From Ahrensia sp. R2A130 (lineage in GTDB: Bacteria > Pseudomonadota > Alphaproteobacteria > Rhizobiales > Rhizobiaceae): 64,000 nt of DNA. Shown here one piece after another: positions 54,875 to 64,000 of this stretch (within the stretch, counting starts at the first letter, position 1; each line of letters begins with the position of its first letter). The translations under genes were made by a program, and so were the position numbers. Below the pieces are notes generated by a model. It was not told where the DNA came from. It did not search any database and saw only the letters and a list, made by a program, of their open reading frames with translations. The stretch lies in NCBI RefSeq assembly GCF_000179775.1, contig NZ_AEEB01000014.1, positions 1 through 64,000 on the forward strand, in the 5' to 3' direction.

Positions 54875-56665
54875 ATGGGCCACGCGAATGACGATAGAGT
54901 AATTCTTCACCGCAATACGGGTTCGTCCTTGGCTTCCGATTTTCCATCTCCTCGCCGCGGCGTTCTCTTAACTGTTGTCTCTGTCACGCTGGCGACTGTT
55001 CTGCTTCTGCTTTTGGCGTCGCAATCTTACTTCCGCAGCATCGAGGTGAGCGATGCGCGCAACCGTTTATCGCTCTATGCACGAGGGTTTGACGACGCTG
55101 TGAAGCGGTTCGACGACATGCCGTTCGTGTTGGCCAACGATGTGCGTGTGGTGTCTACGTTGGCGGGCGATGGTGTCGGTGAAATGAACGATCTTTTGGA
55201 ACGGTTTGCAGATCGCTCCGGTCTCGAGGCGATCTACATCATGGACCCGACAGGACTGGTGATCGCAGCTTCGAATCATAGAAAACCGCGAACATTCCTT
55301 GGTCAGAATTATGGTTTCAGGCCTTATTTTCAGACAGCAATGGCAGGTGAGCGTGGCACCTTCTTCGGTGTTGGTGCGACCACAGGCCGTCCAGGTTATT
55401 TTGTGTCTGAGCCTGTGGTGTCGCCGACCGGTGTGCCGGGTGTAGTGGCCATCAAGATCGACCTCAGTGAGTTACAGAAGACACTCGAAGCCGAGGATGA
55501 GCGCCTTCTCGTAGAGAATAGCGATGGCATAGTAGTCCTCGCATCAGACCCCTCTTGGCTCTACGGATCGTTGAGATCCATGGATGATGAGAGGCGGTCA
55601 AGAATTCAGGCAGCACAACAGTTTGGCGGCAAACTAGGTGCTCCGCTTGATTGGCGCGAAGATGAAGGCAACGCGGTTTCATTTGGTGGAGAAAAATTGA
55701 TCCATGTGTCTGGCCCAACGGGCCGTGACGGCTGGACTTTGCATTACCTTCGTAACGATGCTCGTGTGAATGAACGATCCGCTCTTGCTACTTTCTTGCT
55801 TGGCCTACTGGTTACCGCTTTGGTCGCGTTCTCGTTCTTCTTGCGATCCAAACGTATCGAGGCAGCTTTTAAAGCATCGCAGGCCGACCGAGACGAACTG
55901 CGTGCGGCCAATAGCGAATTGGAACGCGCACAGGGGCGGTTAGCAGAGGCCAGCAAGCTTGCTGCGCTCGGGCAATTATCGGCATCGGTCACTCACGAAC
56001 TGGTGCAGCCCATCTCCGCATTGCGCAATCACGTTGCTGCTGCGGAAATTAGTGGAGAGTTTTCGTCGCCTGAAACGCCCCGTCGGTTCGAGCTTATTAT
56101 CGGGCGTATGGAAGAGGTGACGCGGCAGTTGCGTTTCTTCTCGCGCCCGCATGACATCGCCCATGAGGCGCTTGATCTGTGCGACGTAATTCGCACGGCT
56201 TGGGACCTTCTTTTGCATGATCTTGATGAGGCAGATGTGCAGACAGAGATGAATTTGCCGGATGATCCCGTGATGATATCCGGTCATGCCCTGCGGCTAG
56301 AACGGGTGGTTATCAACCTTGTTCGAAATGCCGCCGGTGCCATGGTGGATTCATCATTGCAGCATCTTACGCTAACCGTAGCCAATGAGAACGGGCATGC
56401 GGTTTTAAGTGTTCGGGATACTGGAAAAGGCTTGGAAGGGGCATCTTTAGATGATCTCACTGAACCCTTTCATACCACAAAGGCCTCCGGTGACGGTATG
56501 GGATTGGGCCTTGCGATTGTGAACTCTATCGTTGCTGAACACGGTGGAACTATCGCAACGACAGACACTCAGCCGGGGGCTTGCTTCATCATCAGGTTTC
56601 CGATCTTGGCTGCTGCTGACAATGCCATTGGGACCATTGAGCAAGGAACAAGTGGGCTGAAATGA
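54875..56665 (+). CDS. DctB-like sensor histidine kinase
   Basis: 596 residues. Membrane span about 28-50, a periplasmic double-Cache domain (about 55-295, with ASNHRKPRTFLGQNYGFRPYF, the DctB-like ligand region), second span about 303-323, then a dimerisation/phosphoacceptor domain with His374 in VTHELVQPISALRNH, and ATPase boxes NLVRNAAGAM, DTGKGLEG and GMGLGLAIV. DctB senses dicarboxylates. Here the partner and target are the response regulator at 56662 and the TAXI-TRAP genes behind it. Divergent from oxyR by 71 bp between starts. Confidence 0.92.
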   Translation: MGHANDDRVILHRNTGSSLASDFPSPRRGVLLTVVSVTLATVLLLLLASQSYFRSIEVSDARNRLSLYARGFDDAVKRFDDMPFVLANDVRVVSTLAGDGVGEMNDLLERFADRSGLEAIYIMDPTGLVIAASNHRKPRTFLGQNYGFRPYFQTAMAGERGTFFGVGATTGRPGYFVSEPVVSPTGVPGVVAIKIDLSELQKTLEAEDERLLVENSDGIVVLASDPSWLYGSLRSMDDERRSRIQAAQQFGGKLGAPLDWREDEGNAVSFGGEKLIHVSGPTGRDGWTLHYLRNDARVNERSALATFLLGLLVTALVAFSFFLRSKRIEAAFKASQADRDELRAANSELERAQGRLAEASKLAALGQLSASVTHELVQPISALRNHVAAAEISGEFSSPETPRRFELIIGRMEEVTRQLRFFSRPHDIAHEALDLCDVIRTAWDLLLHDLDEADVQTEMNLPDDPVMISGHALRLERVVINLVRNAAGAMVDSSLQHLTLTVANENGHAVLSVRDTGKGLEGASLDDLTEPFHTTKASGDGMGLGLAIVNSIVAEHGGTIATTDTQPGACFIIRFPILAAADNAIGTIEQGTSGLK

Positions 56666-57396
56666 CACAACATCGGATCATGATTGTTGATGATGACCGT
56701 GAGATGCGGACCTCGCTTTCGCATTTGTTAGAAAGCGGAGGCTTTGAAGCTGAAGCGTTTTCTCAAGGCGCTGAAGCGCTTGTCGCGCTAGCAGAGCGTG
56801 AGTTCGACGCTGTGCTGAGCGACGTGCGAATGCCCGGCATGGACGGACTTGAATTTCAGCAGGAAATGAAGGGACGCTTTGACGTTCCTTTCGTCTTGAT
56901 GTCCGCTCACGGTGATATTGATATGGCGGTCGCTGCAATTCAGGAGGGCGCTTACACGTTCCTTGAAAAACCGTTTGATCCACGTCGATTGCTGACAATT
57001 ATCGGCAACGCCGCCGAACTTCATCGCCTTACCAAGCAGGCAGAACTCGTAAACCGCAGGCTGTCAGAATTACAGGATGCCGGTTCTGCGGCGTTGGTTC
57101 GCAGCAGTTTGAGTGGTCTAAATGAACGAATAGACGGATGGCTTTTTGACACTCCGGCCAATATTCAACCGACATTCGATGCCAACGACAAACAGTCAAA
57201 CGATACAGAAGGCGCGCTCCCTCTAAGACATGCAGTGGCCGCTTTTGAGAAGCGTGTCATCGCGCGCGTTCTGAAACAGCAAGACGGGCGCATGGACGAT
57301 GCGGCGGCTGCGTTGGGCATTGGGCGACGGACCTTGAATGAGAAGATCGTCAAACTGGGGCTCGACAAAGACGAGCTTCTGGATAACCGCGAATAG
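56662..57396 (+). CDS. DctD-like response regulator lacking the sigma-54 AAA+ domain
   Basis: 244 residues. Receiver domain 1-120 with acidic pocket Asp10-12, phosphoacceptor Asp54 in LSDVRMPGMDG, switch residues Ser81 and Lys103. After a linker (about 125-185) comes a Fis-type helix-turn-helix (about 190-235: AAAALGIGRRTLNEKIVKLGL). Normal DctD proteins are about 440 residues and contain a central AAA+ domain; none is present here, and no GAFTGA motif is found. It overlaps the kinase gene by ATGA, so the pair is functional in layout. It probably acts on a sigma-70 promoter. Confidence 0.88.
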   Translation: MTQHRIMIVDDDREMRTSLSHLLESGGFEAEAFSQGAEALVALAEREFDAVLSDVRMPGMDGLEFQQEMKGRFDVPFVLMSAHGDIDMAVAAIQEGAYTFLEKPFDPRRLLTIIGNAAELHRLTKQAELVNRRLSELQDAGSAALVRSSLSGLNERIDGWLFDTPANIQPTFDANDKQSNDTEGALPLRHAVAAFEKRVIARVLKQQDGRMDDAAAALGIGRRTLNEKIVKLGLDKDELLDNRE

Positions 57397-57409
57397 TTCA
57401 GCCATGCAC

Positions 57410-57427
57410 CCTGCGGAAATCCGCAGG
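57410..57427 (+). other. Short perfect hairpin before the TAXI gene
   Basis: 7-bp stem CCTGCGG/CCGCAGG with loop AAAT, 14 nt after the regulator stop; no T-run follows. The remaining 110 bp up to the TAXI gene probably contain its promoter, possibly the target of the upstream regulator. Confidence 0.4.
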
Positions 57428-57537
57428 AAAGAATGAGAGGCTGGCGGTTTTCTTCAGGCCAAGTGTCTGGTCAGCCTGTGCTGCAATCTTTATTGATGTG
57501 CGACCACCGTGGGAGCGGTGTCATCATGGAGGATTAG

Positions 57538-58554
57538 ATGATCAAATTTACCAGACGCGCAGCGACACTTTCTGTTGCCGCATTCGCCCTTTCCGCATCG
57601 CTCGGCACCGCCGTTGCACAGGAAGCAAAAGACTATGTGCTTAACACTGCCTCAACCGGCGGCACATATCACCCGGTAGGCACTGCCATTTCTACGCTGT
57701 CGAAAGTGAAGCTGCTGCCTAAGCAGAAATTCTCGTTGACTGCTGTCAATTCTGCCGGTTCCGGTGCGAACGTGCAGGCCATGGGTTCCGGCGCCGCCGA
57801 CTTCGCCATTTTGCAAGGCCTGTTCGGTTCCTACGCTGCTACCGGTACCGGCCCTGTCAGTGCACCACAGACCAACATGCGCTCCGTCACCATGCTTTGG
57901 CAGAACGTGGAGCAGTTTGTTATCGCCAACGATATGGTCAAAACTGGTACCGTCGAAGACCTGAAGGCGACCAAAGGTAAGACAGTCGGCATGGGCCGCA
58001 AGAACTCGGGCACCATTGGCTCCAACACGGTGCTTCTATCCGGCCTCGGTTTAGATGTTGCTGCTGACTTTGAATTGGTCGATGCCGGTTACGGCCCGAC
58101 TGCTGATGCTCTGGCCAACGGTCAGGCAGTTGCTGCAGGCATTCCATCCGGTCCGCCCACTGGTGCGATTACCAAGCTTATGGCGTCTAACGCGGGCAAG
58201 TTCACCATTCTTGATGTGACTGCTGAACAGCTGGCGGCAATGGATGGTGGCCGTGATTTGTGGACGCCTTACACCATCGCTGCTGGCACGTATCCCGGTC
58301 AGGAAAAAGACATCAGCACGATCGCACAGCCTAACTTCTTGGCTGTGAATGCAAACGTTGATGAAGAGCATGTCTATCAGCTCACCAAGACGATGTATGA
58401 AAACCTGGGTTTCCTCACTGCGATCCACCCCGCAACAAAAGCCATGAAGATCGAAGCTGCAATGGCTGGTCTTCCGCTTCCGCTGCACCCCGGTGCTGCA
58501 AGGTACTACAAGGAAGTCGGCCTCGACATTCCTGAGCGCCTGATGGCCAAATAA
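57538..58554 (+). CDS. TAXI-family TRAP transporter binding protein
   Basis: 338 residues with signal peptide (MIKFTRRAATLSVAAFALSA, cleavage after AVA). TAXI signatures: NTASTGGTYHPVGTAISTL at the start, VNSAGSGANVQAMGSGAADFAI, and GRKNSGTIGSNTVLL. GGAGG precedes the ATG. TAXI proteins carry solutes such as glutamate or glutarate; the ligand here is unknown. 77 bp from the permease gene. Confidence 0.92.
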   Translation: MIKFTRRAATLSVAAFALSASLGTAVAQEAKDYVLNTASTGGTYHPVGTAISTLSKVKLLPKQKFSLTAVNSAGSGANVQAMGSGAADFAILQGLFGSYAATGTGPVSAPQTNMRSVTMLWQNVEQFVIANDMVKTGTVEDLKATKGKTVGMGRKNSGTIGSNTVLLSGLGLDVAADFELVDAGYGPTADALANGQAVAAGIPSGPPTGAITKLMASNAGKFTILDVTAEQLAAMDGGRDLWTPYTIAAGTYPGQEKDISTIAQPNFLAVNANVDEEHVYQLTKTMYENLGFLTAIHPATKAMKIEAAMAGLPLPLHPGAARYYKEVGLDIPERLMAK

Positions 58555-58631
58555 ACAGACGATAGAGCGGCGTTCGGGTAATGACCCGGACGCCGTTTTC
58601 CCTAATGCGGGAACCTTGGGAGGGGAAGCCG

Positions 58632-60887
58632 ATGTCTGCATCCGAACCGATGCGCGATGGTGCGCGTTCCGCAATAGGAGCCGTTGATCTTCCCGACCAA
58701 CAGATCACCCGCGACGATATTTTTGCAATCGATGAAGCGTCATCGCACGATGATGTGCCTCGTGTTTTACGCTGGTCCATCGTTGCGATGGCCGTTATTT
58801 TTGGTCTTTGGCACGTCGCTACCAATGTCTGGCTGACCGAGCCTATCCGCTGGCAAAATGCTATTCACTTTGCAGGCTTCGCGTTTCTTGCAGCCGTCAT
58901 TTACCCGGCGTTTCAAAGCGCCGTCCGAAGCCGACGCGCATTCTATTTCGATCTCGCATATGGCCTGGTTGTTGCCGCATCCGCTCTATGGATTGCTGCC
59001 GCCGAAACCGGCTTATACGAGCGTTCGCTAGCCGAAACCGGCCTGTCTTGGCAATTTGGCCCGCTAGACTGGGCCGCTGGTGGGATACTGATTTTTGCCG
59101 CGCTGGACCTTTCCCGTCGCGTGGCTGGATGGGTCATTCCGATCCTCATCATTCTGTCTTTGGCCTACATCTTGGGCATTGGTACCATGTTGCCCGGCGT
59201 ATTCCGCGCAGCCGCATTACCAGTTGATGACGTGCTTTTCCGCACTCTCTACAATGACGAGGGTATGTTCGGCATTTTGGCGACGATCTCGTCAGCAAAC
59301 ATCACACTCTTCATGATCTTTGGTGGCTTTCTGGTAGCCTCCGGTGCCAGCGGCTTCGTCATCGAATTATCGAAAATTGTGGCTGGTCGTATCAAGGGTG
59401 GCGCGGCTTTCGTTGCTGTCATTTCTTCTGCGCTCACCGGCACTATTTCTGGATCCGCTATCGCCAACACGGCCTCGACCGGTGTGATCACCATTCCGCT
59501 GATGAAATCGAATGGGTTCCGCCCGAAATTTGCAGCCGGTGTCGAAGCTGCGGCCTCTACCGGCGGACAACTCATGCCGCCAATCATGGGGGCAGGGGCC
59601 TTCGTGATGGCAAGCTACACGTCCATTCCTTATTCCACGATTGTAACGGTCTCCATCGTTCCTGCGATCCTGTACTTCCTGTCTGTCGCGTTCATCGTGC
59701 GCATTGAAGCGGTGAAGCATGATGCCGGTTCCGACATTGATCTGACGGTGGATATGGGGCGCCTCATCTCTGGTGCTTTGGTTTTTGTCATCCCGCTCAC
59801 GGTAATGATCTGGCTGCTTATGTCTGGCGTCACGCCGAGCTATGCGGCCTCGTGGGCTATCGGTTCCTTGGTGCTTGTATCGTGGGGAACCAGCTTGCTT
59901 GCACTGGTCACGGCAGGAAGGTTGAAACCGGTTACTATGGGGCCGAAGACGATCACCAACGCAATTTTGATCGGTGTTCGAAGCTCAATCATGACCGGCG
60001 TGTTGCTGGTGGCCATCGGCATCATGAACAATGCTATCGTCACGAGTGGTATTGGTAACGGCTTTTCGTTGATGATCGCCCAATGGTCGCAAGGCTCTGT
60101 CGTCTTGGCCATCGCGCTCATCGCGCTGGCATCGCTTGTGCTTGGTATGGGCCTGCCCGTGACGGCTGCTTACATCATTCTAGCGATCCTTACTGCACCG
60201 GCACTTGCTGGAATTCTGGCCGATGGCATTATCGTCGAGCAGTTGGTGGCGGGCATTTCCGATCCTGCGAAGTCGGCGATGTTCATGCTGATAGACAGTC
60301 CGCTTGTGGCAAAGGTTGCGACAGGGATGAGTTTGGAAGAAGCGCAGACGCTTGTTTCCACCATGCCGTTTGAGCTTGCCGTCACCATCAGGCCTTTGCT
60401 GGTGGACCCGACCGTGCAGGCGACATTTCTGCTGACCGCGCATCTGATCATCTTCTGGTTGAGCCAGGATTCAAACGTTACTCCGCCTGTCTGCCTCGCA
60501 GCGTTTGCGGCCGCAGGTATCGCGGGTTCCAGGCCTATGGAGACGGGATTCCAATCATGGAAGATCGCCAAAGGTCTCTACATCGTACCTTTGATGTTTG
60601 CCTACACTCCGTTGATTTCAGGCGAATGGTTCGAGGTTCTTCAGATTGGTTTCTTCGCGCTGTTTGGCATCTATGCCACCAACGCGCTGATCCAGTTTTA
60701 CGCGGAAGGTCCGTTGGGAGTTATATCGGTGCCGCTGCTGATCGCTGGTTCTGCGGCTAGCTATTATCCGCTCAACTGGCCGATAAATATTGCTGGTGCG
60801 ATAATGGTAGTGGCTGCAGTCGTACTGTCTGTTCGGGCAGGGCGCTCCGGTTTGAAACAACCAGTGGAAGTCGCAGCGGTAGGCTGA
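58632..60887 (+). CDS. TRAP transporter fused small and large permease (DctQM, TAXI type)
   Basis: 751 residues from ATG 58632 (GGGAGGGG upstream); a start at 58581 is less likely. About 16 or more membrane spans. The N-terminal four-helix part corresponds to DctQ, and the remainder to DctM, with SALTGTISGSAIANTASTGV and GGQLMPPIMGAGAFVMASYT as typical sequences. Co-transcribed with the TAXI gene. The stop adjoins that of the convergent dppF. Confidence 0.92.
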   Translation: MSASEPMRDGARSAIGAVDLPDQQITRDDIFAIDEASSHDDVPRVLRWSIVAMAVIFGLWHVATNVWLTEPIRWQNAIHFAGFAFLAAVIYPAFQSAVRSRRAFYFDLAYGLVVAASALWIAAAETGLYERSLAETGLSWQFGPLDWAAGGILIFAALDLSRRVAGWVIPILIILSLAYILGIGTMLPGVFRAAALPVDDVLFRTLYNDEGMFGILATISSANITLFMIFGGFLVASGASGFVIELSKIVAGRIKGGAAFVAVISSALTGTISGSAIANTASTGVITIPLMKSNGFRPKFAAGVEAAASTGGQLMPPIMGAGAFVMASYTSIPYSTIVTVSIVPAILYFLSVAFIVRIEAVKHDAGSDIDLTVDMGRLISGALVFVIPLTVMIWLLMSGVTPSYAASWAIGSLVLVSWGTSLLALVTAGRLKPVTMGPKTITNAILIGVRSSIMTGVLLVAIGIMNNAIVTSGIGNGFSLMIAQWSQGSVVLAIALIALASLVLGMGLPVTAAYIILAILTAPALAGILADGIIVEQLVAGISDPAKSAMFMLIDSPLVAKVATGMSLEEAQTLVSTMPFELAVTIRPLLVDPTVQATFLLTAHLIIFWLSQDSNVTPPVCLAAFAAAGIAGSRPMETGFQSWKIAKGLYIVPLMFAYTPLISGEWFEVLQIGFFALFGIYATNALIQFYAEGPLGVISVPLLIAGSAASYYPLNWPINIAGAIMVVAAVVLSVRAGRSGLKQPVEVAAVG

Positions 60888-61865
60888 CTAGTCGCGGCTC
60901 GTTTCTGCCAAATGGCAAGCGACTCTCGTTTTCCCCACACCACGTAATTCTGGTGGATCGACCTTGCAACGTTCCACTGCAATCGGGCAGCGCGGGTGAA
61001 ACACGCAGCCTGATGGCGGGTTGATCGGGTCAGGAATTTCGCCTTCCGGCGGTGTCGCCTCGCGCCCAAATCCATCTAGTTTCGGTGCGGCCTCGAGCAG
61101 CATCTGCGTGTAGGGGTGCAACGGTGCGTCGAACAGTGTGTCGCGGTCAGCCTCTTCCACCAATTGCCCGAGATACAGCACGCCAACCTTGTCAGCCATG
61201 TGGCGAACGACGGTGAGGTCGTGGCTGATGAAAAGGTAGGTGAGGCCAAACTCGTCCTGTAGATCGCTCATGAGATTGAGCACTTGTGCCTGCACTGAAA
61301 CGTCCAACGCAGACGTGGGTTCATCGCAAACGATCAACCGTGGTTCCGATGCAAGTGCGCGTGCGATGCAAATGCGCTGCCGTTGGCCGCCTGAAAACTC
61401 GTGCGGGTATTTGCCAGCATCACGAGCGGACAGGCCGACTTGTTCCAACAATTTTTCCGCCATGTCAGTCGTGTCGCCACCGCGTGCAGCAACCGGTTCG
61501 GTTATGATGGACGCAACCTTCCAGCGCGGGTTAAGGCTGGCATAGGGGTCTTGGAAAATCATCTGAATGTCGGAGCGCACCGCATCCACTTTGGCATCGT
61601 CTTCCTCGCGATAGAGGTCCACTCCTTCGATTTCTACTGCGCCAGCCGAAGGCGGTAAAAGACCGACGATGATCTTGCCGATGGTGGATTTACCCGATCC
61701 GCTTTCGCCCACAAGTCCATAAACTGTGCGTTCTTCAATCTCGAAATCTACCTTGTTCACCGCCGTAAGCAGCGCCTTGTCACGACGTTCGATCAGCCTG
61801 TTCAACCATGGCTTCGACACGTCGAAAATACGGGTGAGATTGCGGACTGCAACGAGGATACTCAC
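60888..61865 (-). CDS. dppF: Di/oligopeptide ABC transporter ATP-binding protein (DppF)
   Basis: 325 residues from a GTG at 61865 that overlaps the dppD stop (GTGA); a reading from 61892 is rejected because it adds residues from the dppD frame region. Walker A GESGSGKSTIG, signature FSGGQRQRICIARAL, Walker B LIVCDEPTSALD. The C-terminal region contains the peptide-transporter Cys pattern GCVFHPRCPIAVERC, an iron-sulfur site in some homologues. Confidence 0.9.
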   Translation of the reverse strand: MSILVAVRNLTRIFDVSKPWLNRLIERRDKALLTAVNKVDFEIEERTVYGLVGESGSGKSTIGKIIVGLLPPSAGAVEIEGVDLYREEDDAKVDAVRSDIQMIFQDPYASLNPRWKVASIITEPVAARGGDTTDMAEKLLEQVGLSARDAGKYPHEFSGGQRQRICIARALASEPRLIVCDEPTSALDVSVQAQVLNLMSDLQDEFGLTYLFISHDLTVVRHMADKVGVLYLGQLVEEADRDTLFDAPLHPYTQMLLEAAPKLDGFGREATPPEGEIPDPINPPSGCVFHPRCPIAVERCKVDPPELRGVGKTRVACHLAETSRD

Positions 61866-62845
61866 AGGTACAAATCCTCGACGAACCAGCAAGCTGCACG
61901 GTTTTGATAGGCTTCGAGGCGCGGTTCCGGGTTCTGGCGGCAGCGTTCACGCGCATGTTCGCATCGTGGATGGAAGGCGCAGCCATCCGGCAGCGAGTCC
62001 AATCGCGGCATGGCACCTTCAATCTGGGTAAGGCGTTCTTTGCCCGCGGAAGCTAATGGCGTCGAACCCATGAGACCGATGGAGTAAGGGTGTTTCGGAT
62101 CGGTCAGCACGTCCTTTGTTGGGCCGAGTTCTGCCAGACGTCCGGCGTACATCACGGCGACTCGGTCTGTCGCTTCTGCAATTACACCCATGTCGTGGGT
62201 GATGAGCATGACAGCTGTTTGGCGCTCGCGGCACAGACGGCGCAACAGCGCGATGATTTGTGCTTGCACCGAAACATCGAGCGCTGTGGTCGGCTCATCG
62301 GCAATGATGAAAGAGGGTTCCGCGCACAGTGCCAAAGCGATAACGACGCGCTGGCGCATGCCGCCGGAAAACTGGTGCGGGTATGCGTCGATGCGCTCTT
62401 CTGCAGCTGGAATGCCAACCTCTTTTAACCCGTCGATGGCGCGTTGATGCGCTTCATCTTTTGACACATCAAGATGTTCGAGAATGGTTTCGCGCAACTG
62501 ATCACCTATGGTGAGCAAGGGGTTCAGCGAGGTTAGAGGGTCTTGGAAGACCATGCCGATTTGCTTGCCTCGCAGGCGACGCATCGGTTCGCCTTGCAGA
62601 TGATCGATACGATCTCCGTTCAACCAAATCTCACCGCTGGCGATGTGGGCAGGCCGTGTCAGCAAACCTATGACGGCGTTGCCTGTCATGGATTTCCCAG
62701 CGCCTGACTCGCCCACTACGCCAAGAATTTCGCCGGGCGCGATGTCGAAACTCACACGGTCGACTGGACGGAGTACGGAATGGCGGGTTGGGATGTCGAC
62801 GATCAAGTCGCGGACGGACAGAGTAGCTTCGCTGTTTCGGTTCAT
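61862..62845 (-). CDS. dppD: Di/oligopeptide ABC transporter ATP-binding protein (DppD)
   Basis: 327 residues. Walker A GESGAGKSMTGNAVIG, signature FSGGMRQRVVIALAL, Walker B FIIADEPTTALD. C-terminal Cys motif GCAFHPRCEHARERC. Between dppC (11 bp away) and dppF (overlap). Confidence 0.92.
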   Translation of the reverse strand: MNRNSEATLSVRDLIVDIPTRHSVLRPVDRVSFDIAPGEILGVVGESGAGKSMTGNAVIGLLTRPAHIASGEIWLNGDRIDHLQGEPMRRLRGKQIGMVFQDPLTSLNPLLTIGDQLRETILEHLDVSKDEAHQRAIDGLKEVGIPAAEERIDAYPHQFSGGMRQRVVIALALCAEPSFIIADEPTTALDVSVQAQIIALLRRLCRERQTAVMLITHDMGVIAEATDRVAVMYAGRLAELGPTKDVLTDPKHPYSIGLMGSTPLASAGKERLTQIEGAMPRLDSLPDGCAFHPRCEHARERCRQNPEPRLEAYQNRAACWFVEDLYL

Positions 62846-62856
62846 CTGGTGATCGC

Positions 62857-63771
62857 CTAGCGCAGCTTGGGGTTAAGCGCATCGCGCAGCCAGTCGCCCA
62901 GCAAATTCACGGAGAGTGCGAGAACAAGCAGCGTGACCGCAGGGAAGAGAATGATCCACCACTCGCCGGAAAACAGAAAGCCCTGACCGATGCGAATAAG
63001 CGTGCCGAGCGATGGCTGCGTGGGCGGTGCGCCGACGCCAAGGAAGGACAGCGTTGCTTCTGCGATGATGGCCAGCGCGAGTGAAATTGTAGCAATTACG
63101 AGGACGGGTGACAGCACGTTGGGCAGGATGTGACGCAGCATTATCGCGCCGGGTTTCCGGCCGATCAGTTTCGCTGCCATCACGTATTCCTTGTTGCGTT
63201 CTACCAGTGTCGCGCCCCGCACGACGCGGGCAAATTGTACCCAGTCCGACAAGCCGATGGCGATGATAAGCACCCAGATCGCCACTTCATCACGGTGTTC
63301 TACTGGCGTTACGCCTTTGGCGATGCCGAAGATAAGCATGGCGACGAGGATGGCGGGGAAGGTCAACTGCACATCGGCGATGCGCATGATGATGGTCTCG
63401 GTCCAACCACCGACATAGCCCGCCACCAAGCCCAACGTAACGCCTAGAACGAGCGCGAATAGAACGGCCGTGAACCCGACAAAAAGCGAAATCCGCATGC
63501 CGTAGAGAATGGTGGAGAAGACATCGCGGCCCTGATCGTCTGTGCCGAGCCAGAACGTGTCGCCGGTGAAAGCGTTGGGTTCCATCGGCTTGGAGAAGCC
63601 ATTCATCAGATTGAGAGATGCAGGATCGAACGGATTATAAGGCGCAATCAGCGGAGCGAATACCGCAGCCAGAACCAGAATGAGAACGACCATCAGCGAC
63701 ACCACTGCCACCGGGGAGCGGCGGAATGACCATGCAACGTCAGAATGCCAGGCGAGGATGAGCGCGCTCAT
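62857..63771 (-). CDS. dppC: Di/oligopeptide ABC transporter permease (DppC)
   Basis: 304 residues, about six spans; LGTDDQGRDVFSTILYGMRIS and the EAA loop YVMAAKLIGRKPGAIMLRHI are typical of DppC. Follows dppB by 4 bp. Confidence 0.92.
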   Translation of the reverse strand: MSALILAWHSDVAWSFRRSPVAVVSLMVVLILVLAAVFAPLIAPYNPFDPASLNLMNGFSKPMEPNAFTGDTFWLGTDDQGRDVFSTILYGMRISLFVGFTAVLFALVLGVTLGLVAGYVGGWTETIIMRIADVQLTFPAILVAMLIFGIAKGVTPVEHRDEVAIWVLIIAIGLSDWVQFARVVRGATLVERNKEYVMAAKLIGRKPGAIMLRHILPNVLSPVLVIATISLALAIIAEATLSFLGVGAPPTQPSLGTLIRIGQGFLFSGEWWIILFPAVTLLVLALSVNLLGDWLRDALNPKLR

Positions 63772-63775
63772 GGCT

Positions 63776-64000
63776 TCAACCTTCAGCTGATGAGCGGTCG
63801 ACGCGCAGGCGCGGATCGATGTTGAAATAGAGGATGTCGACGATGAGGTTGATACCGACGAACATGACGGAGATCAGCATCAGATACGCAGCCATGACGG
63901 GGATATCGACGAACTGGATCGCGTTAATGAACAATAGGCCGACACCAGGCCACTGGAACACCGTTTCAGTGATGATTGCGAAGGCAATAATTGCGCCAAG
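63776..64000 (-). CDS. dppB: Di/oligopeptide ABC transporter permease (DppB), C-terminal part
   Basis: The frame runs leftward from the right edge with no start in the window. The 74 visible residues begin LGAIIAFAIITETVFQWPGV and end in a membrane span with YFNIDPRLRVD, the DppB C-terminus. The rest, and probably the binding protein, lie beyond 64000. Confidence 0.9.
   Translation of the reverse strand, partial: LGAIIAFAIITETVFQWPGVGLLFINAIQFVDIPVMAAYLMLISVMFVGINLIVDILYFNIDPRLRVDRSSAEG

Noticed and set aside
56662-57396. Frameshifted or truncated pseudogene of dctD
   Set aside because: A single uninterrupted frame contains both receiver and DNA-binding ends with intact key residues; only the middle domain is absent.

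Overview
The window looks like chromosomal DNA of moderate GC from an alphaproteobacterium, probably a heterotrophic (possibly marine) member of the Hyphomicrobiales or Rhodobacterales. The lineage call is inference. It rests on the many periplasmic-binding transporters (TRAP, TTT, ABC), a complete beta-hydroxyaspartate-cycle operon, the membrane-bound PuuD urate hydroxylase, a fused allantoinase/OHCU decarboxylase, and ATGA/GTGA-coupled operons. I saw no rRNA, tRNA, CRISPR array, transposase or prophage gene.

Layout. 1-4893 (minus strand): a small cluster of an APH kinase/PhyH dioxygenase fusion, a PKMT-like methyltransferase, a second APH-type kinase, and a protein made of GSGK repeats that runs off the left edge. 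This is the most unusual part of the window: the set of enzymes fits methylation, hydroxylation and phosphorylation of a Lys/Ser repeat polypeptide. 5369-10181: TRAP transporter, DUF1445 hydro-lyase and LysR regulator. 10239-15050: glycine-betaine-type ABC transporter and a PLP desulfhydrase/cysteate-lyase-like enzyme, with a divergent LysR gene. 16114-17318: WYL regulator and RidA. 17373-20433: first TTT (tctCBA) transporter.

20673-28811: urate degradation (PuuD, LysR, HIU hydrolase, allantoinase-OHCU decarboxylase fusion, ureidoglycine aminohydrolase, NCS2 permease), then a class V aminotransferase with RidA. 28823-34229: bhcABCD with divergent bhcR, which assimilates glyoxylate, the carbon end product of allantoin breakdown. 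34435-37090: an unknown protein, Dps, a DUF1289 protein and an orphan iron-binding protein. 37152-44161: LacI regulator, second TTT transporter, acylating aldehyde dehydrogenase and CoA ligase resembling the SauS/SauT sulfoacetate pathway. 44254-44751: unknown exported protein. 44765-50441: urea ABC transporter urtABCDE, followed by a LysR gene.

51549-54803: katG with OxyR. 54875-60887: DctB-like sensor kinase, a response regulator lacking the AAA+ domain, and a TAXI-type TRAP transporter. 60888-64000: dipeptide/oligopeptide ABC genes dppBCDF, with dppB cut by the right edge.

The genes fit a scavenger of dissolved organic nitrogen, carbon and sulfur (purines, urea, peptides, betaines, sulfonates), with glyoxylate from purines fed into central metabolism through the beta-hydroxyaspartate cycle. 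Start codons were moved inward where a ribosome-binding site, an operon overlap or family length favoured it; each case is noted.
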